From: CAYRGG01 sp964423745
GTDB lineage: Bacteria; Pseudomonadota; Gammaproteobacteria; Competibacterales; Competibacteraceae
Assembly: GCA_964423745.1 (NCBI GenBank)
Contig: CAYRGG010000018.1
Coordinates: 1 to 64,000 of the forward strand
Reading direction: 5' to 3'
Length of the DNA stretch: 64,000 nucleotides
The position numbers were made by a program, and so were the translations under genes. Positions 34,632 to 43,651 of the stretch are shown here, one piece after another. The notes beneath the pieces are model-generated. The model worked only from the letters and a program-made list of their open reading frames with translations, made no database searches and was not told the origin of the DNA. Within the stretch, counting starts at the first letter, position 1, and each line of letters starts with the position of its first letter.

Positions 34632-35714
34632 TTAACCGTGGCGCTGAGAAAAATCACCCATAAAATTCACCAACGCCTGCACACCTTGTTCCGGCATGGC
34701 ATTATAAATGCTGGCCCGCATACCCCCTACGGAACGGTGCCCCGCCAGGGTGACTAATCCGGCTTCTTTGGCTTCCGCTAAAAACGTGGGGTTTAGGGCA
34801 TCATCGGGTAAAGTAAAGGGTACATTCATCCAAGATCGGTAGGGGAGATCGATGGGATTACGGTAAAAATTGGATTCATCGATAGCGCTGTATAATAATG
34901 CGGCCTTACGCTGGTTGCGTTGAGCCATGGCCGCTAAACCACCCTGAGCTTTAAGCCACTGGAACACTAAACCCGCCACATACCAACTATAGGTGGGTGG
35001 CGTGTTGTACATGGAATCGTTATCGGCTTGGGTTTTGTAGTTAAACAGGGAAGGAGTGGCCGGTAACACGTCGCCCAATAGGTCGTCCCGCACGATGACA
35101 ATGGTAAGACCTGCTGGACCGATATTTTTTTGAGCGCCTGCGTAAATCAAGCCGAATTTTGTGATATCGATGGGTCGAGATAGCAGCGTTGATGACATGT
35201 CCGCCACTACCGGCACATGGCCTACGTCAGGTGGAGTATGTATTTCAACGCCGTTGATGGTCTCATTGGGCGCGCAATGGAAATAAGCAGCGCTGGGATT
35301 ACATTGCCAGTCTTTCCGATCAGGCACGGTGGTATAACCAGTGTCTTCCGAACTGGCCACCACGTTGACCTCACAATATTTTTTGGCTTCCGCAATGGCT
35401 TTTTTTGACCAAATCCCTGTATTGAGATAATCCGCTTGGGTTTTACCCCGTAACAAGTTCATAGGCACCACCGCGAATTGTCCGGTAGCGCCGCCTTGTA
35501 AAAACAAAACTTTGTAATTAGCGGGAATCGCCAGTAGATCTCGAAGATCGTTTTCTGCTTGCTCAGCGATGGCTACGAAATCCTTGCCCCGATGGCTCAT
35601 TTCCATCACCGACATGCCGGTATTTCGCCATTCGGTCAGTTCTTCTTTCGCTTGCTGCAAAACGGCTTCAGGCAGCATAGCGGGTCCAGCACTAAAATTA
35701 TAAACGCGCGGCAT
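34632..35714 (-). CDS. serC: Phosphoserine aminotransferase
   Basis: A pyridoxal-phosphate enzyme that turns 3-phosphohydroxypyruvate into phosphoserine using glutamate; it also acts in vitamin B6 synthesis. It opens with the hallmark RVYNFSAGPAMLPEAVL, has GGATGQF near residue 76, and carries the cofactor lysine in YAGAQKNIGPAG (about 196). The 360 residues are full length and collinear with known SerC. The order serC-serA-MEKHLA, all on the minus strand, suggests one transcript for serine synthesis. A palindromic repeat separates it from the suf genes upstream. Confidence 0.96.
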   Translation of the reverse strand: MPRVYNFSAGPAMLPEAVLQQAKEELTEWRNTGMSVMEMSHRGKDFVAIAEQAENDLRDLLAIPANYKVLFLQGGATGQFAVVPMNLLRGKTQADYLNTGIWSKKAIAEAKKYCEVNVVASSEDTGYTTVPDRKDWQCNPSAAYFHCAPNETINGVEIHTPPDVGHVPVVADMSSTLLSRPIDITKFGLIYAGAQKNIGPAGLTIVIVRDDLLGDVLPATPSLFNYKTQADNDSMYNTPPTYSWYVAGLVFQWLKAQGGLAAMAQRNQRKAALLYSAIDESNFYRNPIDLPYRSWMNVPFTLPDDALNPTFLAEAKEAGLVTLAGHRSVGGMRASIYNAMPEQGVQALVNFMGDFSQRHG

Positions 35715-35782
35715 AATAAAAACCCTTACAAAAACTCTAAGGGCGCAATCCTATCAAAAACTAGCCACACAAACACCCTTTT

Positions 35783-35910
35783 AGGACTTACGTAAAATCA
35801 GGAATTACGTAGCTTGTGAAAAGAGGTGTTTGCGGCCTGGATGGCCGCAGTCAAGCCGGCGAAGCAGGGACATATTCACGGCGTCCTCTGGAACGAGCTG
35901 GGTAAGTCCT
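35783..35910. repeat. MITE-like palindromic repeat with terminal inverted repeats (core family copy 1)
   Basis: Terminal inverted repeats AGGACTTAC (35783-35791) and GTAAGTCCT (35902-35910) flank an internal perfect hairpin TGCGGCC/GGCCGCA (35831-35849). Also inside, at 35868-35887, is the core GGACATATTCACGGCGTCCT, shared in reverse orientation with the repeats at 53345 and 61704. The right end lies two bases from the sufT stop codon. About 128 bases, no coding capacity. Confidence 0.7.
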
Positions 35911-35912
35911 GA

Positions 35913-36308
35913 TCAAATCATATTGAGTTCCAATTTCGCCCGCATGGACATCATCTCTTGAGTCCAAGGCGGCTCCCAGGCTAATTCTACGTCCGCCGAG
36001 GTAACGCCGGGTACATTTTCCACAGCATCTTTCACCCAACCGGGCATGGAACCCGCTACAGGGCAACCCGGCGCAGTTAAGGTCATAAGAACATCCACAT
36101 GACCTTCATTATTGATATTCAGGTCATAAATGAGGCCCAAATCATAGATATTCACAGGAATCTCTGGATCATAAACCATCTTCAGGGCACTGATGATCTC
36201 CTCTTCCAGATCTTCTGTGTCGATGGTTTGAGGCGCCTGATTCATAGCAACATCTCCGGAATCAGCGGTAAATTCGTTCAAGGGCGGTTGGTTCGGCGTA
36301 ACTGACAT
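35913..36308 (-). CDS. sufT: SufT-like Fe-S cluster assembly protein (MIP18/DUF59)
   Basis: A MIP18/DUF59 protein that helps Fe-S cluster maturation or delivery. Of the 131 residues, the domain covers about 35-130. It has the typical MVYDPEIPVNIYDLGLIYDL and TAPGCPVAG with its conserved reactive cysteine, and DVELAWEPPW. About 30 extra residues precede the domain. It is the last gene of the suf run, six bases after sufU. Its stop codon abuts the inserted palindromic repeat. Confidence 0.85.
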   Translation of the reverse strand: MSVTPNQPPLNEFTADSGDVAMNQAPQTIDTEDLEEEIISALKMVYDPEIPVNIYDLGLIYDLNINNEGHVDVLMTLTAPGCPVAGSMPGWVKDAVENVPGVTSADVELAWEPPWTQEMMSMRAKLELNMI

Positions 36309-36314
36309 GGGGCA

Positions 36315-36758
36315 CTACTCCGTGGATATGGGTTCATTAAGATTTTCTAAGGCAGCACGTAGGGCGTGCCAAGCGAGAGTGGCGCATTTGACACGACTGG
36401 GATAATCGCGAACGCCCGCCAAGATAGATAACTTACCAAGTCCCGCCGAGGGTTCTGCTGTACCTGTCACGGTATCGTGAAACGTCTCGAAGAGAGGCTC
36501 TACATCCGCTACCGGTTTGCCTTTTAGCGCTTCTGTCATTAGCGACGCAGAGGCGGTGGAGATGGCGCAACCGGATCCTTGAAAGGCGACATCCTGGATG
36601 ATTCCGTCTTTAACATCTAAAAAAACGGTGACTTTGTCGCCACATAGAGGGTTATAACCATCTGCATGGTGGCTGCAGGGATCGATGCTGCGGAAGTTCC
36701 GCGGCTTTTTGTTATGGTCCAGGATGACTTCCTGGTAAAGGTCACGAAGGCCAGACAT
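36315..36758 (-). CDS. sufU: SufU-type Fe-S scaffold / sulfur-transfer protein
   Basis: Accepts sulfur from SufS and works with zinc in the SUF pathway. The 147 residues start LRDLYQEVILDHNKKPRN and contain the three conserved cysteines (NPLCGD, GSGCAIS, VKCATLAW). The insertion of about 20 residues between the second and third cysteines separates SufU from IscU, and the IscU histidine motif is absent. The start codon overlaps the sufS stop by one base. SufU is better known from Gram-positives, but it also occurs in proteobacterial suf operons like this one. Confidence 0.9.
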   Translation of the reverse strand: MSGLRDLYQEVILDHNKKPRNFRSIDPCSHHADGYNPLCGDKVTVFLDVKDGIIQDVAFQGSGCAISTASASLMTEALKGKPVADVEPLFETFHDTVTGTAEPSAGLGKLSILAGVRDYPSRVKCATLAWHALRAALENLNEPISTE

Positions 36759-38023
36759 TAGTCAAACAACTCCTTCACTTTCCAAACCGCGGCAATAAGG
36801 GTATCTACTTCAGCTCGGGTATTGTAGACGGCAAAGGAAGCCCGGGCCGTAGCAGGCACGCCGTAGTACTGCATGACCGGTTGTGCGCAATGATGACCGG
36901 CTCGAATCGCAACGCCTTCACGATCAAGAATGGTGCCCATATCGTGGGGGTGTACACCCTCCAGCACAAAGGATATGACCGCCGCCTTATGGCGAGCGGT
37001 GCCAATGAGACGCAATCCAGGGATCTCACAAAGCTGTGCCGTGGCATAGGTCAGTAGATCGTGTTCCCGAGCAGCGATGGTGTCCAACCCAATGGTGTTA
37101 ACCCAATCCAAGGCAGCGCCAAGCCCAATGACTCCTTCGATGTTGGGGGTGCCAGCCTCAAACTTGTTGGGTAGATCCGCATACTCAGTTTTTTCAAAGG
37201 TTACCGAGCGGATCATGTCGCCGCCACCCTGATAGGGAGGCATTGCCTCCAGATACTCGGCTTTACCATACAATACACCCACGCCACTGGGTCCATAAAT
37301 TTTATGGCTTGAAAAAGCCAAAAAATCGCAATCCAGGGACTGCACATCCAGGGCTAGGTGAGGCACCGATTGCGCAGCATCTAATAACACTGGAATACCT
37401 TTAGCGTGGGCCAGCTCAGTCATTTTCTGCACTGGGTTTAGGGTACCTAGCGCATTGGACAGATGGACCAAGGCAACCATTTTAGTGCGTTCCGTTAGTA
37501 AACGTTCATACTCTTCTAAGATGAGGTCGCCGGCCTCGGTCATGGGGATCACCCGTAATCGAGCGCCTTGCCGTTCACAAAGCATCTGCCAGGGTACAAT
37601 ATTGGAGTGATGCTCCATGGCGCTAATCACTACTTCATCACCGGCGCCCACCTGAATAGTGCCAAAACTATTGGCCACCAGGTTGATGGATTCGGTGGTG
37701 CCGCGGGTAAAAATAATCTCCTTGGAGCTAGTGGCGTTTAAAAAAGCGCGAACTTTCTCCCGAGTCCCTTCAAAAGCTGCGGTGGAGCGTTCCGACAGGG
37801 CATGAACGCCGCGATGAATATTACCGTAATACTGACTATAACAAGCGCTAATGGCTTCGATAACCGCTTTGGGTTTTTGCACCGAAGCGGCGTTATCCAA
37901 ATACACCAACGGTTTACCATAGATCTCTTGCTGGAGAATCGGAAAATCTTCGCGAATCGTTGCACAATCTAAGGTGGTTTGAACATCTTCGGGAAAAATC
38001 ATCGCTTCATAAAGGGCGCTCAT
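36758..38023 (-). CDS. sufS: Cysteine desulfurase SufS
   Basis: A class II pyridoxal-phosphate cysteine desulfurase of 421 residues that supplies sulfur for Fe-S clusters. The cofactor lysine is in FSSHKIYGPSG (about 239) and the persulfide cysteine in RAGHHCAQP (about 378), on the short loop typical of SufS rather than the longer IscS loop. It starts with the YLDNAAS(V)QKP block. It sits between sufD and sufU, 22 bases after sufD. Confidence 0.95.
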   Translation of the reverse strand: MSALYEAMIFPEDVQTTLDCATIREDFPILQQEIYGKPLVYLDNAASVQKPKAVIEAISACYSQYYGNIHRGVHALSERSTAAFEGTREKVRAFLNATSSKEIIFTRGTTESINLVANSFGTIQVGAGDEVVISAMEHHSNIVPWQMLCERQGARLRVIPMTEAGDLILEEYERLLTERTKMVALVHLSNALGTLNPVQKMTELAHAKGIPVLLDAAQSVPHLALDVQSLDCDFLAFSSHKIYGPSGVGVLYGKAEYLEAMPPYQGGGDMIRSVTFEKTEYADLPNKFEAGTPNIEGVIGLGAALDWVNTIGLDTIAAREHDLLTYATAQLCEIPGLRLIGTARHKAAVISFVLEGVHPHDMGTILDREGVAIRAGHHCAQPVMQYYGVPATARASFAVYNTRAEVDTLIAAVWKVKELFD

Positions 38024-38045
38024 GGCATCTTCCTCTCATCAATCG

Positions 38046-39323
38046 TCACGACAGCCGCTCCATAAGCAGGTTTTCTAGGCGTTCACGCAACGGTTTAAGG
38101 TGGATCTGTTCCACCAGATCATTGGCAAAGGCATACACCAACATATTCTGGGCTTCAACTTCGCCAATGCCTCGGGTGCGTAGATAAAATAGGGCATCTT
38201 GATCCAGAAAACCGATGGTGGAACCGTGACTGCATTTCACATCGTCGGCAAGAATCTCCAACCGCGGGTTAGAGTTTGCCAGCGCCTGCCGAGATAACAA
38301 TAGATTTTGATTGCTCTGATTTGCATTGGTTTGTTGGGCGTGTTTATGCACATGGATAAGACCGTCAAACACAGACCGTCCTTTCTCTTCTAGCACGCTC
38401 TTAAAGAGCTGATGGCTAGTGCCATGGGGTTTCGCATGTTCAACGCGAACGTGAAAGTCGCTCAATTGAGTGCCTTTCACCAGGGTAAGACCACTTACCT
38501 GGCAGGTAGCGCCTTCCCCATCTAGTAAGGCAAACACATCGGTACGACTACCGAGGCCCCCTAAGGATAGGAGTTGCGCATTGATCTGGCTATCCTGGGC
38601 TTGTAGCAGTTGCAAATTAGCCACATGCCAAGCTTCCAAAGGCGCTTCCTGTACCTCGTAGTAATTGAGTATAGCGCCCGCTTCTTGACGGATCTCCGTT
38701 ACCGGACAGCTTAAACAGCGTCCACAACCTCGATATTCCGTCAAGAGGGTAGCCTCGCTGGCTGCTTCCATCACCACCAATGTGCGGGGGTAGTTCACGG
38801 TGTCGTCGCCCGTGGCGAAGAAAATCAGTTGCAAAGGCTGTTCTAAAACCGTGCCACGGGGTAAATAGACAAAAGCGCCATCTTCCCAAAACGCGCTGTT
38901 GCGGGCCGCAAAAGGATTATCAATCAATTCCTTAACCTGGCCTAGATGACCCTCGACTAACTCGGGATGGGTGAGCAGTGCTTGTCCTAAACTAGCCACC
39001 AGTGCTTTAGCGGGTAACCCGTGCAACTCGGACAAGGTGGGTGCAAAACGCCCGTTGATGAAGACCAGCCGATGGGCACCCGGCAATGCTGGAAGCTGAC
39101 TGGCATCTACCGTTGCCGTTTGGCTGGGTTGCCAGTCAATCTGACTAAGCCCAGTGGTGTCCGTAAACCGCCATGCTTCTTGTTTAGTAGAAGGAAGACC
39201 TAGTACCTCAAACTGTTCCAGCGCCCGGCGACGCAAGTTTAGCAACGAGTCCGGTTCGCGGCGTTTTACCACATCTTTTTCAAAGTCTTTCCGATCATAG
39301 TCGGCAAAGGCGGCGGCGGTCAT
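38046..39323 (-). CDS. sufD: SUF scaffold subunit SufD
   Basis: Partner of SufB and SufC in the SufBC2D complex, where it helps iron entry and ATPase coupling. The 425 residues show the N-terminal helical part (SLLNLRRRALEQFEVLGLPS) and the C-terminal beta-helix core with DVKCSHGSTIGFLDQDALFY and the TRGI segment. The conserved histidine of the cluster-assembly interface is in the KCSHGS motif. It follows sufC by 11 bases. Confidence 0.95.
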   Translation of the reverse strand: MTAAAFADYDRKDFEKDVVKRREPDSLLNLRRRALEQFEVLGLPSTKQEAWRFTDTTGLSQIDWQPSQTATVDASQLPALPGAHRLVFINGRFAPTLSELHGLPAKALVASLGQALLTHPELVEGHLGQVKELIDNPFAARNSAFWEDGAFVYLPRGTVLEQPLQLIFFATGDDTVNYPRTLVVMEAASEATLLTEYRGCGRCLSCPVTEIRQEAGAILNYYEVQEAPLEAWHVANLQLLQAQDSQINAQLLSLGGLGSRTDVFALLDGEGATCQVSGLTLVKGTQLSDFHVRVEHAKPHGTSHQLFKSVLEEKGRSVFDGLIHVHKHAQQTNANQSNQNLLLSRQALANSNPRLEILADDVKCSHGSTIGFLDQDALFYLRTRGIGEVEAQNMLVYAFANDLVEQIHLKPLRERLENLLMERLS

Positions 39324-39334
39324 CTCACAACCCC

Positions 39335-40105
39335 CTAGACAGTCGCCCGGCGCGCCCGGCCGGGTTCAGCGTTGTATAACGCATAGCCTTGCTCTTCCAG
39401 TTCCAGCGCTAGATCTTTATCCCCCGACCGAACGATGCGGCCGTTCACCAGCACATGGACATGGTCGGGGACGATATAGTCTAGCAACCGTTGGTAGTGG
39501 GTAATCACCAAAAACGATCGCTCAGGGCCCCGCAGGCCATTAACGCCATCGGCCACGACTTTTAGGGCATCGATGTCGAGTCCAGAGTCGGTTTCATCCA
39601 GCACGGCGAAACGGGGTTCCATCACCGCCATCTGAAACACTTCATTGCGTTTTTTTTCGCCGCCGGAAAAACCGTGATTTACGGGTCGCTGTAGCATAGA
39701 TTCATCCATCTTCACCAATTCCATCCGTTGGTGTATCGTTTCCCAGAAATCCATGGCGTCCAGTTCCGGTTCATTGCGGTGTTTACGCATCGCGTTAACA
39801 GCCGCTTTAAGAAAATACAGATTGCTAACGCCGGGAATCTCCACAGGATACTGAAAAGCTAAAAACAAGCCTTCCCGCGCCCGCTCTTCAGGAGCCATGT
39901 CCAGCACGTTTTTCCCTTCAAACAACACTTCGCCACGGGTCACGGTGTAGCCTTCACGGCCAGCGATCACATTGGCCAAGGTGCTTTTGCCGGAACCATT
40001 AGGGCCCATAATGGCATGTACCTCACCGGGTTGAATGGCCAAGTCTATGCCGTTGAGGATTTCCCGGTCTCCGACGGTAGCGTATAAGTTCTTAATTTCC
40101 AACAT
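39335..40105 (-). CDS. sufC: SUF ATPase SufC
   Basis: An ABC-type ATPase that drives conformational changes in SufBC2D during Fe-S assembly; it is cytoplasmic and transports nothing. Walker A is GPNGSGKST (about 35-43), the signature is FSGGEKKRNEV, and Walker B is AVLDETDSGLDIDAL. The 256-residue length is standard. Start ATG at 40105, with sufB about 40 bases upstream. Confidence 0.97.
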   Translation of the reverse strand: MLEIKNLYATVGDREILNGIDLAIQPGEVHAIMGPNGSGKSTLANVIAGREGYTVTRGEVLFEGKNVLDMAPEERAREGLFLAFQYPVEIPGVSNLYFLKAAVNAMRKHRNEPELDAMDFWETIHQRMELVKMDESMLQRPVNHGFSGGEKKRNEVFQMAVMEPRFAVLDETDSGLDIDALKVVADGVNGLRGPERSFLVITHYQRLLDYIVPDHVHVLVNGRIVRSGDKDLALELEEQGYALYNAEPGRARRATV

Positions 40106-40143
40106 ATCGTGTTCGCTCTTTATATTTAGGACTTAGGCGTGTA

Positions 40144-41592
40144 TTAGCCCACACTACCTTCCAGTTTCAACTCGATCAGCTTTTGGGCTTCCACCGCGAA
40201 TTCCATGGGCAATTCTTTGAAAACCTCTTTGCAGAAACCGTTGACAATCAAGGAAACTGCATCCTCCGTGCTGATGCCCCGTTGATTGCAGTAGAAGATT
40301 TGATCTTCGCCGATCTTCGAGGTGGTGGCCTCGTGTTCTACCTGAGCTGACGGGTTTTGCACCTGAATATAGGGGAAGGTGTGAGCACCACATTGATCAC
40401 CCATGAGCATGGAATCACACTGGGAATAATTGCGGGCATTTTCTGCCGTGGGCATGATTTTAACCATGCCGCGATAGGCATTCTCCCCATGGCCCGCGGA
40501 AATACCTTTGGAGACAATGGTGCTACGGGTATTTTTGCCGATGTGGATCATCTTGGTGCCGGTATCGGCCTGCTGATAATCCCGGGTCAACGCTACCGAG
40601 TAGAATTCTCCCACGGAGTTCTCACCCCGCAATACGCAACTGGGATACTTCCAGGTGATGGCGGAACCGGTTTCCACCTGGGTCCAGGAAATTTTTGAAT
40701 TGCGCCCTTTGCACAATCCGCGCTTGGTAACAAAGTTGTAAATACCCCCTTTGCCGTTTTCATCGCCGGGATACCAGTTTTGCACCGTGGAATATTTAAT
40801 AGTGGCGTCATCCAGGGCCACCAGTTCCACCACCGCGGCATGTAGCTGGTTTTCATCCCGCTGGGGCGCTGTGCAGCCTTCCAGGTAGCTCACATAAGAG
40901 CCTTCTTCCGCAACAATCAGGGTACGCTCGAACTGTCCGGTGTTCCCCGCGTTGATGCGAAAATAGGTGGATAGCTCCATGGGGCAACGCACGCCCTTGG
41001 GGATATAGCAGAAGGAGCCATCGGTGAAGACTGCGGAATTCAAGGTCGCAAAGAAGTTATCCCGGTAGGGCACTACGCTGCCTAGATATTTGCGCACCAA
41101 GTCAGGATGATCTTTCACCGCTTCCGAGAAAGAGCAAAAGATAATGCCTTTCTCCGCCAACTTGCCTTTAAAGCTGGTGGCCACGGAGACGCTATCGAAT
41201 ACGGCATCCACGGCGACGCCCGCGAGTGCTGCTCGCTCGGCTAATGGGATGCCCAACTTTTCATAGGTTTTGAGGATTTCAGGGTCCACCTCATCGAGGC
41301 TTTTGGGGGCATTCTCTTTTGACTTAGGCGCGGCATAATAAGAAATCGATTGATAGTCGATGGGCGGATGATGGAGATGCGCCCAGTTAGGTTCTGCAAT
41401 GGTTAACCAATGGCGATAAGCCGTTAAGCGCCATTCCAGTAACCATTCGGGCTCGTCTTTTTTAGCAGAGATAAGCCGAATCACATCCTCGTTAAGACCC
41501 GGTGGCACCAGTTCCTGTTCCACGTCGGTGAAAAAACCAAATTCGTAACCGCCTTTGGTTAAATTTTCTATCGTTTGCTGATTGGCTGCCAT
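40144..41592 (-). CDS. sufB: SUF scaffold subunit SufB
   Basis: Main scaffold on which Fe-S clusters are built in the SufBC2D complex. The 482 residues include IPKGVRCPMELSTYFRINA, the YLEGCTAP segment, the KNTRSTIVSKGIS block and the C-terminal HEATTSKIGEDQIFY. All match full-length SufB. The frame is open upstream to 41673, but the ATG at 41592 has AGAGG seven to eight bases before it and gives the normal start MAANQQ, so the shorter form is used. It follows the Rrf2-type regulator by 25 bases. Confidence 0.96.
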   Translation of the reverse strand: MAANQQTIENLTKGGYEFGFFTDVEQELVPPGLNEDVIRLISAKKDEPEWLLEWRLTAYRHWLTIAEPNWAHLHHPPIDYQSISYYAAPKSKENAPKSLDEVDPEILKTYEKLGIPLAERAALAGVAVDAVFDSVSVATSFKGKLAEKGIIFCSFSEAVKDHPDLVRKYLGSVVPYRDNFFATLNSAVFTDGSFCYIPKGVRCPMELSTYFRINAGNTGQFERTLIVAEEGSYVSYLEGCTAPQRDENQLHAAVVELVALDDATIKYSTVQNWYPGDENGKGGIYNFVTKRGLCKGRNSKISWTQVETGSAITWKYPSCVLRGENSVGEFYSVALTRDYQQADTGTKMIHIGKNTRSTIVSKGISAGHGENAYRGMVKIMPTAENARNYSQCDSMLMGDQCGAHTFPYIQVQNPSAQVEHEATTSKIGEDQIFYCNQRGISTEDAVSLIVNGFCKEVFKELPMEFAVEAQKLIELKLEGSVG

Positions 41593-41617
41593 GGAAGATC
41601 CTCTGAAATACAAAAAT

Positions 41618-42088
41618 TCAACGATGATTAGATGAGCCGGCTGTGGGTAGCACGCCACCCTGGAACAGCCCAACCGGTAGCGGGGTAGGACGGCTCATGT
41701 CTAGCAGACTGATGCCTTCCAAGGCTGTACGGATAGCGTTATTGATGCGATGCCAGTGGCCGCTAACTGTGCAATGACTTTCATACATACACCCATTTAA
41801 AACGTCTTCGCTACATAAGGTGATAGCAATGGGTCCCTCGATGGCGTCGACAATATCCGCCGCGGAAATGGTTTCCGGCGGACGGGTTAGGCTATAGCCT
41901 CCTTGCGCACCTCGTTGGGAGGTTAGCAAACCAGCTCGGGCCAGCGCCTTCAGGATCTTGCTCACCATAGGTAACGGCATATGGTGTTGTTTAGCTAGGG
42001 TGGCTGCGCTATAAGACGATTCAGCGTCGCTCGCCATAGTCGTCAACAGCACAATACCGTAGTCAGTCTCCCGGGTAATACGGATCAT
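41618..42088 (-). CDS. Rrf2-family SUF operon regulator (IscR-like)
   Basis: A winged-helix transcription factor that senses Fe-S status and controls the suf operon it heads. The 156 residues carry the Rrf2 N-terminus (MIRITRETDYGIVLLTTMA), the recognition helix (LPMVSKILKALARAGLL), and GAQGGYSLTRP. The three cluster cysteines are at about 92, 100 and 106, followed by a histidine that could complete the site, as in IscR. A 16-base IscR-type half-palindrome lies 25-40 bases upstream. The last 15 residues are not conserved in the family as I know it. Confidence 0.92.
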   Translation of the reverse strand: MIRITRETDYGIVLLTTMASDAESSYSAATLAKQHHMPLPMVSKILKALARAGLLTSQRGAQGGYSLTRPPETISAADIVDAIEGPIAITLCSEDVLNGCMYESHCTVSGHWHRINNAIRTALEGISLLDMSRPTPLPVGLFQGGVLPTAGSSNHR

Positions 42089-42112
42089 AATAATTTATTT
42101 TGCCAGTTAATT

Positions 42113-42128
42113 GGTACTGAATTAGTCC
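42113..42128 (-). promoter_or_regulatory. Candidate Rrf2/IscR-type operator upstream of the suf operon
   Basis: On the minus strand the sequence contains GACTAATTCAGT. This matches the core of the IscR type 1 site, GACT-RWWWY-AGT, and is flanked by G and ACC (GGACT...AGTACC). It lies 25-40 bases upstream of the regulator start, a position suited to autorepression. Confidence 0.45.
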
Positions 42129-42237
42129 TATTTGGCCTATGATAGTTCCAAACGGTGCTGTTGGGAAGAGAAATTATTGAGAAGTTTGCTAAGCATGGCA
42201 CCGAAGCTGAGCAGTTTTAGAGCGGCTTCAGACATGG

Positions 42238-42909
42238 CTAATTAACTCGTGTTGTTTTGATGAGCGCTGCGAGTAAGAGATACAGCATAAAAGCATTGAG
42301 GAGATGCCACAAGAAATGGGTGCCCACAGGAAAGGCACGGCAAAGGTTATTATCAACGGTTCGAAAGGTAAGGGAAACTAAAAAAATCATTGAAGCTATA
42401 AAAAATGCACGGGCAGCGGGATGATGCTTGACCAACAGATGACCTGTGCAGCCTAATAGCGCCGTATAAGCGGGCAAATACATAATAGAGCCGTTTAGCG
42501 TATCGCCAGGAAATAGCCTTGCGAAACTCACGTTAACCATCTGAAACCCTATAAAAAACAATAACGCTTGCCAGCCGTCACAGTGTCCAATCCTAACCAG
42601 AAAACTGAGAAAAAACCCATTGATAAATAGGGTGATTGGAATTACGTCGGCAAGCGCCGCCCAAGGCATGGCATAAGCGTGCCAAAGGGCGCTGCCTAGG
42701 CCGATGGCAAAAAGACAACCCACTAAAAAAATAAGGTCCCAATCTGTTTTAAAATGAAACCACGAACGTTCAAAAAGGACTTTTCCAGCGGCTACCGCCG
42801 CGGCAATAAAGGCTAAATTAGTGAGCAGATTAAAGGGTTCGGCCCATAAACCGAATTGGGTGCGTTCGCAGTAGATGGCTAGAAAAGAAGCAGTTTGAAA
42901 CTCTGACAC
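42238..42909 (-). CDS. Ceramidase-like integral membrane protein (CREST/alkaline ceramidase family)
   Basis: A 223-residue membrane protein with about seven helices. It keeps the metal-site pattern of the alkaline ceramidase/CREST group: YCERTQFGLWAEPFN near the N-terminus, GSALWHAYAMPWAALADVIP in the middle, and FRTVDNNLCRAFPVGTHFLW near the C-terminus. These supply the conserved Ser, His and Asp. The family hydrolyses amide or ester bonds within membranes. The true substrate in a gammaproteobacterium, which may not make ceramide, is unknown. Confidence 0.78.
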   Translation of the reverse strand: MSEFQTASFLAIYCERTQFGLWAEPFNLLTNLAFIAAAVAAGKVLFERSWFHFKTDWDLIFLVGCLFAIGLGSALWHAYAMPWAALADVIPITLFINGFFLSFLVRIGHCDGWQALLFFIGFQMVNVSFARLFPGDTLNGSIMYLPAYTALLGCTGHLLVKHHPAARAFFIASMIFLVSLTFRTVDNNLCRAFPVGTHFLWHLLNAFMLYLLLAALIKTTRVN

Positions 42910-42991
42910 ATTAAAGAATTCCGTTATCTATTGGGCAACGCCCCGATAGATAATCGCTGGGGCGTTCGGCTGTTTGTGAGTTTCTATCCGA

Positions 42992-43186
42992 CTACATTAA
43001 GCAACTGTCTATATCAATGCCATATCGTTCTCGCTCATGCGCAATCTCTACCAGCGTTACGAACCACCCAGTATTACTGGCATACATTTGCGCATGGCGT
43101 TTGAATCGAAAGTACAAAGGTTTGCCATCTGTATCGGTAACTCGCCAGGCCATGCCTTCAGGCGCCATCTGATCATTTTCTTTCAT
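42992..43186 (-). CDS. Small hypothetical protein, 64 residues
   Basis: Not recognised. The frame starts with ATG after a weak AGGA-containing sequence and encodes a soluble, mixed-charge peptide with several Met, Tyr and Arg residues (GMAWRVTDTDGKPLYFRFKR). The pattern of a short beta-rich protein with balanced codon use supports a real gene, but there is no family evidence. It is divergent from the YbjQ-like gene. Confidence 0.45.
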   Translation of the reverse strand: MKENDQMAPEGMAWRVTDTDGKPLYFRFKRHAQMYASNTGWFVTLVEIAHERERYGIDIDSCLM

Positions 43187-43286
43187 TAGTCTTTTTCCTA
43201 TTGCTTATTTAAAATAAATCACTAGACAAAATTTCTGCCATATTTTTTATCACATATTCATAGTGATTTTATGGAGGTATCGATTT

Positions 43287-43607
43287 ATGTTAATGACAAC
43301 AACTCCAACTGTAGAAGGCAAGACAATTACCCAATATCTGGGGGTAGTAGTGGGTGAAGCGATTTTAGGTGCCAATATTTTCAAGGATCTTTTCGCCGGT
43401 ATTCGGGATATTGTCGGTGGTAGATCCGCCGCCTATGAAAAGGAACTAGCGAAAGCCCGAAAAATCGCCTTTGGCGAACTCCAAGAGCGGGCCAAGGAAT
43501 TGGGCGCCAATGCTGTGGTGGGCATCGATCTAGATTACGAGACGGTAGGTCAGCAGGGCAGTATGTTAATGGTGAGTATAAGTGGTACGGCGGTAGTATT
43601 AAAATAA
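43287..43607 (+). CDS. YbjQ/DUF74-family protein
   Basis: A small YbjQ-family protein (about 106 residues) that forms pentamers in structures of relatives and is often labelled heavy-metal-binding without strong proof. It shows GVVVGEAILGANIFKDLFAG, the RSAAYEKELAKARKIA helix and GANAVVGIDLDYETVG. The frame opens at 43263, but GGAGG at 43273-43277 sits nine bases before the ATG at 43287, so that start is preferred. Confidence 0.88.
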   Translation: MLMTTTPTVEGKTITQYLGVVVGEAILGANIFKDLFAGIRDIVGGRSAAYEKELAKARKIAFGELQERAKELGANAVVGIDLDYETVGQQGSMLMVSISGTAVVLK

Positions 43608-43651
43608 ATGGCACCGTTGTAAATCTTAATCAAATTTGGTTAGGATTTGCA

